Below, in pieces: positions 25,901 through 33,669 of a stretch of 64,000 nucleotides of DNA; position 1 is the stretch's first letter; every line of letters begins with the position of its first letter. The DNA lies in assembly GCF_006715785.1 (NCBI RefSeq), contig NZ_VFNX01000001.1, positions 6,490,001 to 6,554,000 on the forward strand, written 5' to 3'. The notes below the pieces were generated by a model that was given only the letters and a program-made list of their open reading frames with translations, was not told the DNA's origin and made no database searches. This stretch comes from Streptomyces puniciscabiei (lineage in GTDB: Bacteria > Actinomycetota > Actinomycetes > Streptomycetales > Streptomycetaceae). The position numbers and the translations under genes were made by a program.

Positions 25901-27932
25901 CGGTCGCACGTCCGCCGCCGGCCAGCGGGATCGACGGCACGACCGCCTCCTGGCCGGACCACCATGAGGGCAGCTGTTCGCCGCCGAGCTCGAACACGTC
26001 GGCGGGCCGCGCGGACCAGTAGCCGTACTGTTTGCTGCCGTGCCGCCACATCACGAGCAGTTCACCGTCCACGTACCGGAAGCGGGTGCGCTGCCAGCGG
26101 TCCAGGTCGTGGGGGAGGCGCAGGTCGTGATCGAGCAGGATCCGCTCGGGGCCGACGACGACCGCCTTCCGCCCGCGGCAGAGGATCAGCGCGGGCCAGG
26201 CGTCGTGCACCGCAAGCGCGTTGTCCTCGCCCTTGCGGGTCTGGCCGTCGAGCAGCGTCAGCGCCTCGTCGAGGGCGGGCCAGCCCAGCTCGTCGAGGAT
26301 GCCCGCCCGCACGGTACGGCCGAGCAGGGGCGCCACCTCGCGGCCGGCCACCCGGGCCACCGCGTCCGGTGCCACCTCGGAGGCGATCACCCGGAAGGGG
26401 CGCAGCCGGTCCAGCGCCGCACGGGCGCCCGGCAGGCCCGCCGCGCGCGTGAAGTCGCCGACGGCCTCACCCAGCCACTCCCGCAGCACCTCGGAGAGAA
26501 CCGGATGGGCGGCGATCGACTTCAGCATCCGCTCGCCGCTCTGATGGCCGCCGACCTTGTCCACGGCCTGGTGCAGCAACCGCCGCAGCCGCGGGTCGGC
26601 CGCGACGGCCGCCAGGTCACGGGCGCCGGCGCGGGTGTCCAGCAGCCACTCGGGCAGCGGCAGGTACACGGGGACATCGGGGCCCGGCAGCGTCAGCGGG
26701 ACGCGCTCGGCCGCGCACAGGTCCAGCAGGTCGAGATCGGCGCCCGCGTGCCAGCGTCCGGTGCACAGGTCCACCGGACGGCCGGCGGCCCGCAGCAGCG
26801 GGGCCATCCGCTCGACCAGCGCGAGCGTGGCCGGGCAGCGGCGGGAGTACGAGCCGCCGTGCTTGCGGAAGGACGCCCAGCGGGTCAGCCAGTCCGCCGG
26901 ATCGGCGCCGTGCTCGGCCGCTGCCGACTCGTCCGTCAGCAGCCGGTCGGCGCCGGTCTCCGCGAGCAGGGCCAGCCAGAACTCCCCGTCCTCGGCGTCC
27001 CGGCCCAGACCGGCGGGCATGATCTCCAGCAGCCGGAGCCGGATCTCGGGCCGTTCCTCGGCGAGGACCGACAGCACGGAGCGGTAGGCGGTCCAGAAGG
27101 AGCGCGGTGCGCGGACCGCGGCGGGGGAGGCGATCAGGTCGGCGACCAGGGCACACTCCTCGGTCACCCGGGGCAGGCCCGCCGCCTTGATCAGTCCCCG
27201 CGCGTCCTGCGGCAGCGAGGCGTACGGCGGCATCCCGGCCGCACAGCGCTCCACGATCAGCTGCCGGAACTGCGCCCAGGCCGCGGCCGGTTCGAGCCGC
27301 CCGGCCAGGTCCCGCACATGTTCCTTGAGGGCCTTGACGGTCAGCGCACCGGCGAAGGCGAACTCCAGGAAGACGGCGCGCTGGCGCTCCTCGTCCACCG
27401 GGAGCGCGTGCACCCGCTCGGCCTCGCGGGCCTTGCCGAAGAACGCGGCGGCGTACGTGGTGTTCTCGTGTTCCAGGAAGACGCGCGCGGCCTGTTCGTG
27501 GAACGTCGGAAGGAAGTGCGGCACGGCCCGGCCCAGCCGCTCGCCGAGCGCCTCGAAACCCTCCTTGGCGGTGCCCGGACGGGACTTGGCCTGCCGGGCG
27601 AGTCGCTCCACGTCCTTCACCAGGGCGAGCGCGTGATGCCCGTTGGCCGGGTCGTTGACCAGCGCCCAGGCCGGGAAACCCAGCGTCTCCCGGCGCACCT
27701 GCCCCACCTCGGGCGCCCGGGCCTCACGGGCGAGGCCCAGGAACTCCAGCGCCAGGTCCTCCGCCTCGCCCAGTGTGCCCGGCACCAGCCGCACCACCGG
27801 CCGGCCGTCCAGGGCGGGGTGCGTGTACGTGCGCACGGTGAGGCTGTCGGCGTCCTCACGCGCGGTGCTGCCCGGGGGCAGGACGGCGCCGGCGTCCAGC
27901 AGCGCGGCCACCGTGGTCTCGTCGTACGTCAT
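22926..27932 (-). CDS. 1668-residue protein of unknown function in the MoxR-VWA operon
   Basis: A very large cytoplasmic protein with no signal peptide and no membrane helix. I recognise no catalytic motif. The sequence is Leu/Ala/Arg-rich with many amphipathic helices, which suggests helical-repeat architecture, and there are scattered strand-rich blocks (for example around residues 620-690 with RDLDRWQRTRFRYVDGELLV-like patterns). The C-terminal third contains VLIL/HG and W/P-rich segments such as WTGWKPARLKKTRAEL. ATG 27932 overlaps the TGA of the DUF4132-like gene (ATGA), so the two are coupled and probably made in fixed ratio. It could be a scaffold or the substrate of the MoxR machine. 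It may be related to the large proteins that accompany DUF4132/WGR proteins, but I cannot show it. Confidence 0.75.
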   Translation of the reverse strand: MTYDETTVAALLDAGAVLPPGSTAREDADSLTVRTYTHPALDGRPVVRLVPGTLGEAEDLALEFLGLAREARAPEVGQVRRETLGFPAWALVNDPANGHHALALVKDVERLARQAKSRPGTAKEGFEALGERLGRAVPHFLPTFHEQAARVFLEHENTTYAAAFFGKAREAERVHALPVDEERQRAVFLEFAFAGALTVKALKEHVRDLAGRLEPAAAWAQFRQLIVERCAAGMPPYASLPQDARGLIKAAGLPRVTEECALVADLIASPAAVRAPRSFWTAYRSVLSVLAEERPEIRLRLLEIMPAGLGRDAEDGEFWLALLAETGADRLLTDESAAAEHGADPADWLTRWASFRKHGGSYSRRCPATLALVERMAPLLRAAGRPVDLCTGRWHAGADLDLLDLCAAERVPLTLPGPDVPVYLPLPEWLLDTRAGARDLAAVAADPRLRRLLHQAVDKVGGHQSGERMLKSIAAHPVLSEVLREWLGEAVGDFTRAAGLPGARAALDRLRPFRVIASEVAPDAVARVAGREVAPLLGRTVRAGILDELGWPALDEALTLLDGQTRKGEDNALAVHDAWPALILCRGRKAVVVGPERILLDHDLRLPHDLDRWQRTRFRYVDGELLVMWRHGSKQYGYWSARPADVFELGGEQLPSWWSGQEAVVPSIPLAGGGRATGGRTLHAGDTDLPPCRAIIGDGTTLWRQGRQGRQTVWLEYDPVTGTHGRASLPALLRSAVREDAELLPGVCEVLPLQPGLQDSPFGTDGTVLGRWVRKEGEGAEERRTAGTPDGRTVSVTMDRDGWVGVPFGALRLPGGAEPVVAQLGGHRPLLSGAIGLYAEDDTSPAGLLGRLTPNGSGGEFAAGTRLVPPLPFWHALRPRDEQGSAVLRTLADEQAAELLRLTAQALTRRQEELTAAGADEAAKAAVPTADAVALQTVEQVLPGLTDERLRIGVATLVRSALRITDSATAFATPPQERPRQPHNRTEGMFADYSPARGDDRTLYDALSGVIGLHGWWYGEQWSVLRQVRAVNHVLSGKPADGRPLPGLARIGALTDGWLSEEFTVPAIGMVWPPVLGALRALLYRAASPVLTDAQREALLLLAEALAEGPLVEAGGRLREVVLSEPQEEQQQRTGQVLRRAGRTVVILGSHGVDVHRERVKWRALDHDPSGTFGSVAHFTLEQETRYGPTISAEDTAAVIRLVRGKGAAPWQPAAPGALQAATGGALGPLQSTVLLAGLPQEPGTEALAAIGLKPRQRDFGAALLQGLGLERRAALMGALLPEDPAALWTAGPDTEAAGRAWTELFGSLVRLPEELCAELAGLGAGGAGDVLNPSLTPWLSRTTVLRPDKDGDLVPEDPQAMPNRYALTGAVGALSALAYVLPYGHPLRAALPEGLAAVRRRMSDPELMLGLDVEFTEKGGSTAVELRKVYGLPATGGADAYGTTRVGEALALRPSYRDTETVLVRPAGLTGPEDAVFGLLEGLVGSQRGHGLRTLRTLLGEELGRAVAAGTEGPAGYAQDPTVSVPALVTEVAAAHGLGEDAAALYLQLLALPDPTDRNCARWTGWKPARLKKTRAELAATDLVVEAKRPRAGRTLFLPCGWRDLKSPALPVETWKEGLYPIPGHQRAIPLVPVPELFARAWARVRAGDAPAYEQLTTRANRRGRRR

Positions 27933-28783
27933 GCCGCCCGCTCCTCGTCCTCGATGTCCCGCCCCGCGTACAGAGCCGCCGCCATGCGCATGCCCTCCGA
28001 CCAGGCCACCGGCCCGACCTGACCGAGCTTCAGCACACGGCCGGCGGGGCCGGACCAGACCAGCGGGCCGGTCTCGGTCTCCAAGTAGCCGTCGTAGTCA
28101 CCGACCCACACCCTGGCCTCGGTGCCCCGGCCGTCCTCCAGGACCGGGCAGACGGCGTATCCGCCGCGCACCCGGTAGCCGAGCTGGGTGGCCCGGCCGT
28201 GCAGGAAACGGAGCTCCTTGAACGAACCGCCGGCGTAGTCCTCGACCTCGGTGGCCTCGGCGTCGAGCGCCGCCGGCCGGTGCCAGACCTCGCGGAAGAG
28301 CTGCTGCGCCCCCTGCTCGACCCCCAGCTCGACGGCGAACTCCCGCAGTTCCTCCAGGTCTTCGAGGAGGACGGGGTGCGGGACGCGGACGAGGTCGGGC
28401 GCGATGCGGACGGTGTCGCCGTCGAGGTCGACCAGGCCCAGGCCGCGCTCGGGATCCGCGTCCCGCAGGAAGCCGGCGACCTGCCCGTCGGCACCGGTGA
28501 CCACGAGGTCGCGCAGCGCCGCCTGCCAGGCCGGGTCGGGCCACACGCGCGTGACGACGGCGAGCGGTACCGGCAGCGAGCGGACCATCCACCGCTCGGC
28601 CGTGTCCAGGCACTGCCGTTCGTGCCGCTCCAGCCACTCGACGAGCTGCCTGAGGCCCACGACCGCGGGATCGTCGGCGATCTTCGGCGGCACCGACTTC
28701 AGCCGCCGACCGGACGCGTTGCGGCACACCACCTTTGCGCCGTCGAGGGCGACTTCGTAGTCACCTGCCGACACCCACCCCAT
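27929..28783 (-). CDS. DUF4132-like protein, first gene of the MoxR-VWA operon
   Basis: 284 residues, no membrane segments. The central part (about 75-270), with LPVPLAVVTRVWPDPAWQAA, FLRDADPERGLGLVDLDGDT, VELGVEQGAQQLFREVWHRP and ELRFLHGRATQLGYRVRGGY, resembles the DUF4132 domain known from the C-terminus of E. coli MolR. In MolR-like proteins this domain is part of a much larger chain; here it is alone and coupled to a 1668-residue partner. The ATG at 28783 has GGAGG 5 nt upstream, which decides it over the GTG at 28798. The promoter must lie in 28784-28840, before the hairpin that ends the gene to the right. Confidence 0.65.
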   Translation of the reverse strand: MGWVSAGDYEVALDGAKVVCRNASGRRLKSVPPKIADDPAVVGLRQLVEWLERHERQCLDTAERWMVRSLPVPLAVVTRVWPDPAWQAALRDLVVTGADGQVAGFLRDADPERGLGLVDLDGDTVRIAPDLVRVPHPVLLEDLEELREFAVELGVEQGAQQLFREVWHRPAALDAEATEVEDYAGGSFKELRFLHGRATQLGYRVRGGYAVCPVLEDGRGTEARVWVGDYDGYLETETGPLVWSGPAGRVLKLGQVGPVAWSEGMRMAAALYAGRDIEDEERAA

Positions 28784-28839
28784 ACGTGCCTCCCGCACCC
28801 GTGTTGATCAAGTGACGGGAACTGTAGGGCAGGCCACTG

Positions 28840-28870
28840 ACAACGCCCTCCGGCGGTCGGAGGGCGTTGT
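28840..28870 (-). terminator. Strong hairpin terminator after the DUF5997 gene
   Basis: Perfect 13-bp arms ACAACGCCCTCCG and CGGAGGGCGTTGT around the loop GCGGT. It stands 108 nt after the stop of the DUF5997 gene and just before the promoter of the DUF4132-MoxR operon, insulating the two. Confidence 0.85.
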
Positions 28871-28879
28871 GGAGAAACG

Positions 28880-28953
28880 GTTCTGGGAAGGCCGTTCGGA
28901 GATCGGCGTTCGGAAAAGCCGTTCGGAAGGGTCGTTCGGGAAAGGCTGTTCCG
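28880..28953. repeat. Six GTTCGG elements phased every 13-14 nt
   Basis: GTTCGG or a close variant (GTTCTGG, GTTCCGG) begins at 28880, 28894, 28908, 28921, 28934 and 28948. The spacers are A/G-rich (GGAAAAG, GGAAGGG). The array lies in the 3' untranslated part of the DUF5997 transcript, between its stop and its terminator hairpin. Confidence 0.75.
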
Positions 28954-28977
28954 GAAAACCGGAACAGTGGAGGAGGA

Positions 28978-29379
28978 TCAGCCGCGCCCGGCGTCGCGCT
29001 CCTGCTTCTCCCTCTTCTGCTGCTTGATCCGCGCGCCCTCCTTGCGGACCTCGGCCTGGGTGGCGCGCTCCTTCTCCAGCCACTCGGGCCGCTCCTGCTT
29101 GAGCGCCTCGATCTGCTCGGTGGTCAGCGGCTCGGTGACCCCGCCGCGCGCGAGGCCGGCGATGGACACGCCGAGCTTCGCCGCGACCACCGGGCGCGGG
29201 TGGGGGCCGTTGCGCCGCAGCTCGCTCAGCCACTCCGGCGGGTTCGCCTGCAGCTCGTTCAGCTCGGCGCGCGTGACGACGCCCTCCTGGAACGAGGCGG
29301 GGGTGGCGGGGAGGTACACACCCAGCTTCTTCGCCGCGGTCGCGGGCTTCATCGTCTGGGTGCTCTGCTGCGAACTCAT
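28978..29379 (-). CDS. DUF5997 family protein
   Basis: 133 residues, the usual size. Family features are the start MSSQQSTQTMKPATAAKKLG, the block VYLPATPASFQEGVVTRAEL, PPEWLSELRRNGPHPRPVVA and a Lys/Arg/Glu-rich helical tail. In Streptomyces this family stands next to a LysR-type effector-domain protein, as here (divergent, 58-bp gap). The function is unknown; the repeated short motifs ending in PxEWL suggest small helical DNA- or protein-binding repeats. A TACCCT -10-like box ends 7 nt before the ATG, so the mRNA is probably leaderless. Confidence 0.88.
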   Translation of the reverse strand: MSSQQSTQTMKPATAAKKLGVYLPATPASFQEGVVTRAELNELQANPPEWLSELRRNGPHPRPVVAAKLGVSIAGLARGGVTEPLTTEQIEALKQERPEWLEKERATQAEVRKEGARIKQQKREKQERDAGRG

Positions 29380-29437
29380 GAGGTCAAGGGTATCGGCCGC
29401 GTGCCGGGCCGCCGACCACGCCCGGTAACCTGGCCTG
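29380..29437. promoter_or_regulatory. Divergent, probably leaderless promoters
   Basis: On the minus strand TACCCT (29392-29387) lies 7 nt before the DUF5997 ATG. On the plus strand TAACCT (29426-29431) lies 6 nt before the GTG at 29438. Neither gene has a Shine-Dalgarno sequence. Confidence 0.5.
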
Positions 29438-30199
29438 GTGACAGGCTCGGAGGAATCACCGTCGTTCCGGCTCGCGTACGTACCCGGAGTGACGCCCGCC
29501 AAATGGGTGAGGATCTGGAACGAGCGCCTGCCGGACGTCCCGCTCACCCTCGTCCAGGTCCCGGCCGCCCAGGCGTCCGAGGTACTGCGTGCGGGCGAGG
29601 CCGACGCCGGTCTCGTCCGGCTGCCGGTGGACCGCACGTTCTTCAGCGCGATCCCCCTCTACACCGAGACCACGGTGGTCGTGGTTCCGAAGGACCACCT
29701 GATCACGGCCGCGGACGAGGTCACTCTGGCGGATCTCGCCGACGAGGTGCTCTTCCATCCGCTGGACGACGTCTTCGACTGGGACGGCCCGCCCGGCGAA
29801 CCCGCCTTCGAGCGCCCCGCGACGACCGAGGACGCGATCGAGCTGGTGGCCGCGAACGTCGGCCTCCTCGTCGTCCCGCAGTCCCTGGCCCGCCTCCACC
29901 ACCGTAAGGACCTCACCTACCGCCCGGTCACCGACGCCCCCCAGTCCAGCGTCGCCCTGTCCTGGCCGGAGGAGGCCACCTCCGACCTGGTGGAGGACTT
30001 CATCGGCATCGTCCGCGGCCGCACCGTCAACAGCACGCGCGGCCGCGCCAAGCCTCCGGCGGAGCAGCAGCGGAAGCGCTCCGAAGCGAGCGGCACCCGG
30101 CAGAAACCGGCGCCGAAGCCGACGGGCCGCAACCCGCGGGCCCGCACGGCGGGGGGCAAGCCGACGCCCAAGCGGGGCAAGCCGCGCCGGAGGTCGTGA
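29438..30199 (+). CDS. LysR substrate-binding-domain protein without DNA-binding domain
   Basis: 253 residues. Residues 10-195 follow the effector-binding fold of LysR regulators: FRLAYVPGVTPAKWVRIWNE, DAGLVRLPVD, VVVVPKDHLITAADEVTLAD and a second lobe with ATTEDAIELVAANVGLLVVP. The N-terminal winged helix (about 60-90 residues) of normal LysR proteins is absent, since the chain starts right at the first strand of the effector domain. The last 60 residues are Lys/Arg/Pro-rich and look disordered and nucleic-acid-binding. It is divergent from DUF5997, its usual neighbour. It may act as a ligand-binding protein that works through a partner. The GTG start is probably leaderless. Confidence 0.85.
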   Translation: MTGSEESPSFRLAYVPGVTPAKWVRIWNERLPDVPLTLVQVPAAQASEVLRAGEADAGLVRLPVDRTFFSAIPLYTETTVVVVPKDHLITAADEVTLADLADEVLFHPLDDVFDWDGPPGEPAFERPATTEDAIELVAANVGLLVVPQSLARLHHRKDLTYRPVTDAPQSSVALSWPEEATSDLVEDFIGIVRGRTVNSTRGRAKPPAEQQRKRSEASGTRQKPAPKPTGRNPRARTAGGKPTPKRGKPRRRS

Positions 30200-30783
30200 G
30201 CGGAGGGAGGCCGGCTTCCATCGCGCCGGTTCCCGACACCGACGGCGCCTTGTGGCGCGGTCGGGCGTGGCGGGGGCAGCCCCGGCGGCCGCGTGGCGGC
30301 GTGGACGCGACCCCCGGGAAGCGGGCCCCGGGCCCAGAGCCCGTCGGCACCGGTTCCAACGGCTTCCGGCTGCGGCAGCCGCGTCGGCCGGTCACGGAAA
30401 TGGGTGCGGCTCGCCCCGCGCAAGGCTGCGGTCGGTGCCGTGCTGGGCGCGCGGGTGCTGATGCGGGACGCGAGCGCGTTTGGCGGGTGGGGGTTCGGCG
30501 AGGCGGGCCTCGGGTCGCGGCCCGGACAGTGCAGGGATCCTGGCATACGGCAACTTGTCCAGAGGCCATGCGCCCCACGCCCCGTACACACCCGGTGCCG
30601 TAGGCCCGATGCCGTACCGCCGCAGCCTCGACGTGCCGGCCCCGTCGCGCGACCGAGATCGACCGCCCTGCCACACGAGTCCTGGACACGCCCCGATGCC
30701 GGGGCCCGCCACCGCTCTCCGCGACCCCGCCCACTCCGTGCCGTGCCGTCACGGCCCGCCAGGCCCGGGCCGGCCACGGGCCC
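30200..30783. other. 584-bp gap without a recognisable gene
   Basis: Between convergent genes. Several frames stay open because of GC content, but none encodes recognisable protein on either strand, has a ribosome site or shows a coherent codon pattern. I see no tRNA-like or long palindromic structure. It may be decayed coding DNA. Confidence 0.6.
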
Positions 30784-32247
30784 CTACACCCTCTCCCGCG
30801 CCGTCTCCCTGGGCTGCTGCGGCTGTGCATGGGCGCGGCGTTCGCGCAGGTCGGCGAAGGCCAGGCAGAGGGCCAGCAGGATGATGCCGACCGAGGTGAG
30901 CAGGCCGTACTGGAGCGCGGTCGCGGGGCTGCCATGGGTGGCCAGACGGGCGAAGTACACCGAGCCCACCACGGCGACACCGGCCGCCGAGCCGATGCGC
31001 TGCGCGGTCTGCAGTACGCCGCCCGCGGCCCCGCCCCGCCGTACGGGCACGAGGGACAGGGTGAGCGTGGTGTTGGGGGAGATGGTCAGGCCGGAGCCGA
31101 TGCCGGCGAGGAGCAGCGGGACAGCGGCCGCCCAGGCCACGCCCCGCCCCGGTACCCAGTGCACGGCCGCGACGACCCCCAGCATCCCCGCCGCCACCGT
31201 GCACAGCCCGGCGATGACCAGCCTGCGCCCGAAGCGCACCACCAGTCGGCCGCCCACTGCGGCACCGGCCGCCGAGCCCGCCGCGAACGGCATGGACGAC
31301 AGGCCCGCCGCCAGCGCGCCGTAGCCCATGCCGTTCTGCAGAAACAGCGTGTAGACGAAGAACAGCGTCGTGAAGCCGCCGAAGTACACCAGGCTCAGCA
31401 GCACGCCCAGTGAGAAGGAGCGCAGCGAGAAGAGCCGCAGGTCGACCAGCGGTGCCCGGTCGCGCCGTCCCTGGCGCCGCTCCCACGCCCAGAACGCGGC
31501 GAGCAGGCCGGCGCCCACCGGGAGCAGGGCCCACTTCAGCCGTCCTTGCCACTGCTGTTCCTGCACCAGGGGCAGCAGCAGGGCGAGCACACCCGAGCCG
31601 AGGAGCACGACACCCGGCACGTCGAAGTACTCACGCCGTCCCGGTGAACGGGGGGAGCGGGGCAGCAGCCGCAGCGCCGCGCAGAAGGCAGCCGCCCCGA
31701 TGGGCAGGTTGACGTAGAACACCCAGCGCCAGGCGTCGGGGCCACCGACCGCCTGGATCAGCAGGCCGCCCGCGAGCGGGCCGACCGCCGTGGAGATGCC
31801 GATGGTGCTGCCCATCATGCCGAACGCGCGGGCTCGCTCCGCGCCCTGGAACATCTGCTGGATCAGCGCCGAGGTCTGCGGTGCGATCAGGCCCGCCGAG
31901 GCCCCCTGGACCAGCCGGAACAGCACCAGCCAGGCCGCGCCGGTGGACAGCCCGCAGGCCGCCGAGGCGAGCGTGAACAGCGCGAGCCCGGTCAGGAAGG
32001 TCTGGCGCCGCCCGCGCATGTCGCCGAGCCGCCCCGCCGGGACCAGGGTGAGGCCGAGGGTGAGGGCGTAGCCGGACATCACCCACGACAGCTCGGCCGG
32101 GCTGGCGCCCAGTCCGTGCTCCACCGAGGGCAGCGCCACGTTCACGATCGAGGTGTCCAGCAAGGTCATGAAGGCCGCGGTCAGGCAGACGGCGAGCGCT
32201 TGCCACCGTCGGTCGTGCGGGGCCGGCCCGGCCCGGTCTGTGGTCAT
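30784..32247 (-). CDS. MFS drug exporter, DHA2 (EmrB/QacA) type
   Basis: 487 residues with about 14 hydrophobic helices, the length of the 14-helix DHA2 proton antiporters. Helix 1 carries the DHA2 mark LLDTSIVNVALPSVE. Motif A is seen as GRLGDMRGRRQTF and motif C as STAVGPLAGGLL. The product exports drugs or endogenous metabolites in exchange for protons. The ATG at 32247 fits the family start. No regulator gene is divergent from it: the gene to the right ends toward its start on the same strand, after a 211-bp gap. Confidence 0.92.
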   Translation of the reverse strand: MTTDRAGPAPHDRRWQALAVCLTAAFMTLLDTSIVNVALPSVEHGLGASPAELSWVMSGYALTLGLTLVPAGRLGDMRGRRQTFLTGLALFTLASAACGLSTGAAWLVLFRLVQGASAGLIAPQTSALIQQMFQGAERARAFGMMGSTIGISTAVGPLAGGLLIQAVGGPDAWRWVFYVNLPIGAAAFCAALRLLPRSPRSPGRREYFDVPGVVLLGSGVLALLLPLVQEQQWQGRLKWALLPVGAGLLAAFWAWERRQGRRDRAPLVDLRLFSLRSFSLGVLLSLVYFGGFTTLFFVYTLFLQNGMGYGALAAGLSSMPFAAGSAAGAAVGGRLVVRFGRRLVIAGLCTVAAGMLGVVAAVHWVPGRGVAWAAAVPLLLAGIGSGLTISPNTTLTLSLVPVRRGGAAGGVLQTAQRIGSAAGVAVVGSVYFARLATHGSPATALQYGLLTSVGIILLALCLAFADLRERRAHAQPQQPRETARERV

Positions 32248-32400
32248 GGGATCACGCTAGGCAGCCACCGCCGCGGGCGCACGGCAGGAACCACCACGGC
32301 GGGACGGCCTGCCCCACCCTCGCCGCCAGGAACTCACCGACCCGGGCGGGCGGTGCCTCCTTGCTCCGGACGGGTGCCCCGGCGCCAGGCTCAGCCGGAC

Positions 32401-32461
32401 CGCGCCGTGGCCCGGCCCCCACGCTGAGCAGGCCCGCGCCGTGGCCCAGCCCCCACGCTCA
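32401..32461. repeat. Two direct copies of a 27-bp element
   Basis: CGCGCCGTGGCCC followed by (G/A)GCCCCCACGCT occurs at 32401 and 32435, period 34 bp, with a third partial copy (GTGCCGTGGCCCGGAGCCACGC) at the 3' end of the HAD gene from about 32469. This suggests local duplication from the gene end into the gap. Confidence 0.6.
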
Positions 32462-33154
32462 GGCGGTGAGTGCCGTGGCCCGGAGCCACGCGTAGGCCGA
32501 CTGGGCGGTGAACTCCGTCTGGCCGCCCCGCAACAGCAGGCTCGCGGTGGCGAACTCGGGCAGGTCGGCCTGGGCGGCCACGTAGGGGACGGCGATGCAG
32601 CGCATGCCGGCCGCGTGGGCGGCGGCCGCGCCAGGCGCCGCGTCCTCGAGGACGACACAGTCACCGGGGTCCGCGCCGAGCCGCCGGGCCGCCTCCAGCA
32701 GCACATCGGGGGCGGGCTTGCCGTGCGGCACCTCCTCGGCGGACACCACCGTGCGCAGGAAGGCGCCCAGGCCGGTGCCCGTCAGGATCGCCTCGATCGC
32801 CTCCGGGGAGGACCCCGACGCGACGGCCATCGGCACACCCTCGGCGGCCAGGAGCTCCACGAACTTGCGCATCTCCGGGTAGACCGGGGTACGCGCGCGG
32901 GCGAGTTCCAGATAGCGCTGGTTGAGCTCGGCGAGCAGTTCCCCGGCCGGCGCACTCAGGCCGTAGCGCTCCTTCCAGAGCCGCGTCGCGTCCTGGTTGC
33001 CGATGCCGACGTAGGCCTCGTTGTCCGCCCAGGTGAAGTCCAGGACGCCATGCCCGGCCAGGGTCTGCCGGCTCGCCTCGTAGTAGTTCGGCTCGCTGTC
33101 CACCAGCGTTCCGTCGAGATCGAAGATGACCGAGAGGCCGCCGAGATCGCTCAT
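32459..33154 (-). CDS. HAD family hydrolase, beta-phosphoglucomutase-like phosphatase
   Basis: 231 residues. HAD motif I is FDLDGTLVDSEP (D12, D14), motif II the ASGSS segment, motif III the lysine in HGKPAPD, and motif IV VLEDAAPG. A helical cap between motifs I and II (subclass IA) suits a sugar-phosphate or similar small substrate. The ATG at 33154 has GGAG only 3 nt upstream, which is tight; the ATG at 33166 has none. The Lrp gene ends at 33175, just upstream, on the same strand, so the two are probably cotranscribed. Confidence 0.88.
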   Translation of the reverse strand: MSDLGGLSVIFDLDGTLVDSEPNYYEASRQTLAGHGVLDFTWADNEAYVGIGNQDATRLWKERYGLSAPAGELLAELNQRYLELARARTPVYPEMRKFVELLAAEGVPMAVASGSSPEAIEAILTGTGLGAFLRTVVSAEEVPHGKPAPDVLLEAARRLGADPGDCVVLEDAAPGAAAAHAAGMRCIAVPYVAAQADLPEFATASLLLRGGQTEFTAQSAYAWLRATALTA

Positions 33155-33174
33155 GCGCTCCAGCATGCCAAGCG

Positions 33175-33651
33175 TCAGGCGCGCGCCGCCCGCCCGATCG
33201 ACTCCACCAGGGGCAGCAGCCGGTGCGGGACGCGCTCGCGCAGCGCCACCTCGGTACGCGTGCGCACGACGCCCGGCAGGCTGATCAGTTTCTGGATGAC
33301 GTCCTCCAGATGGGCGTTGTCGCGGCCCACCACCCGGGCGAGCAGATCGCCACCGCCCGTGATCGAGAACGCCTCCACGATCTCCGGTACGGCGGCCAGC
33401 GCGTCCCCCACGTCGTCCAGGTGGCCCTGAGTGACCTCGATGTGCACGAACGCCAGCACTGGATGACCCAGGGCGGCGGGGGAGAGAGAGGGGCCGGTGC
33501 CCGTGATCACGCCGTCCCGCTCGAGTCGGTCGAGCCGGGCCTGGAGCGTGCCGCGGGCTACGCCGAGGATGCGGGCGTACTCGCGCACGCTGGTGCGCGG
33601 CTGTTCCAGGAGCAGTCGCAGGATGCGGGTGTCGAGTTCGTCCACGGCCAT
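33175..33651 (-). CDS. Lrp/AsnC family transcriptional regulator
   Basis: 158 residues, normal length. The N-terminal helix-turn-helix reads LDTRILRLLLEQPRTSVREY, then ARILGVARGTLQARLDRLER. The RAM ligand-binding domain follows (VLAFVHIEVTQGHLDDVGDA, FSITGGGDLLARVVGRDNAH). Such regulators respond to amino acids or related metabolites. The ATG at 33651 starts right before the first helix; no ribosome site is seen, so it may be leaderless. It is divergent from a FUSC membrane protein 242 bp away, and three direct repeats in the gap are candidate binding sites. Confidence 0.92.
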   Translation of the reverse strand: MAVDELDTRILRLLLEQPRTSVREYARILGVARGTLQARLDRLERDGVITGTGPSLSPAALGHPVLAFVHIEVTQGHLDDVGDALAAVPEIVEAFSITGGGDLLARVVGRDNAHLEDVIQKLISLPGVVRTRTEVALRERVPHRLLPLVESIGRAARA

Positions 33652-33669
33652 GATGGACGACTGTACCAA

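Noticed and set aside
30252..30720. Several short open frames between the LysR-like and MFS genes
   Set aside because: None has a ribosome site, a conserved-looking sequence or an appropriate codon pattern; GC content alone explains them.
32257..32706. A 149-codon minus-strand frame overlapping the end of the HAD gene
   Set aside because: It lies in another frame of the real HAD gene and repeat DNA, and is Arg/Pro/Ser-rich without fold signs.
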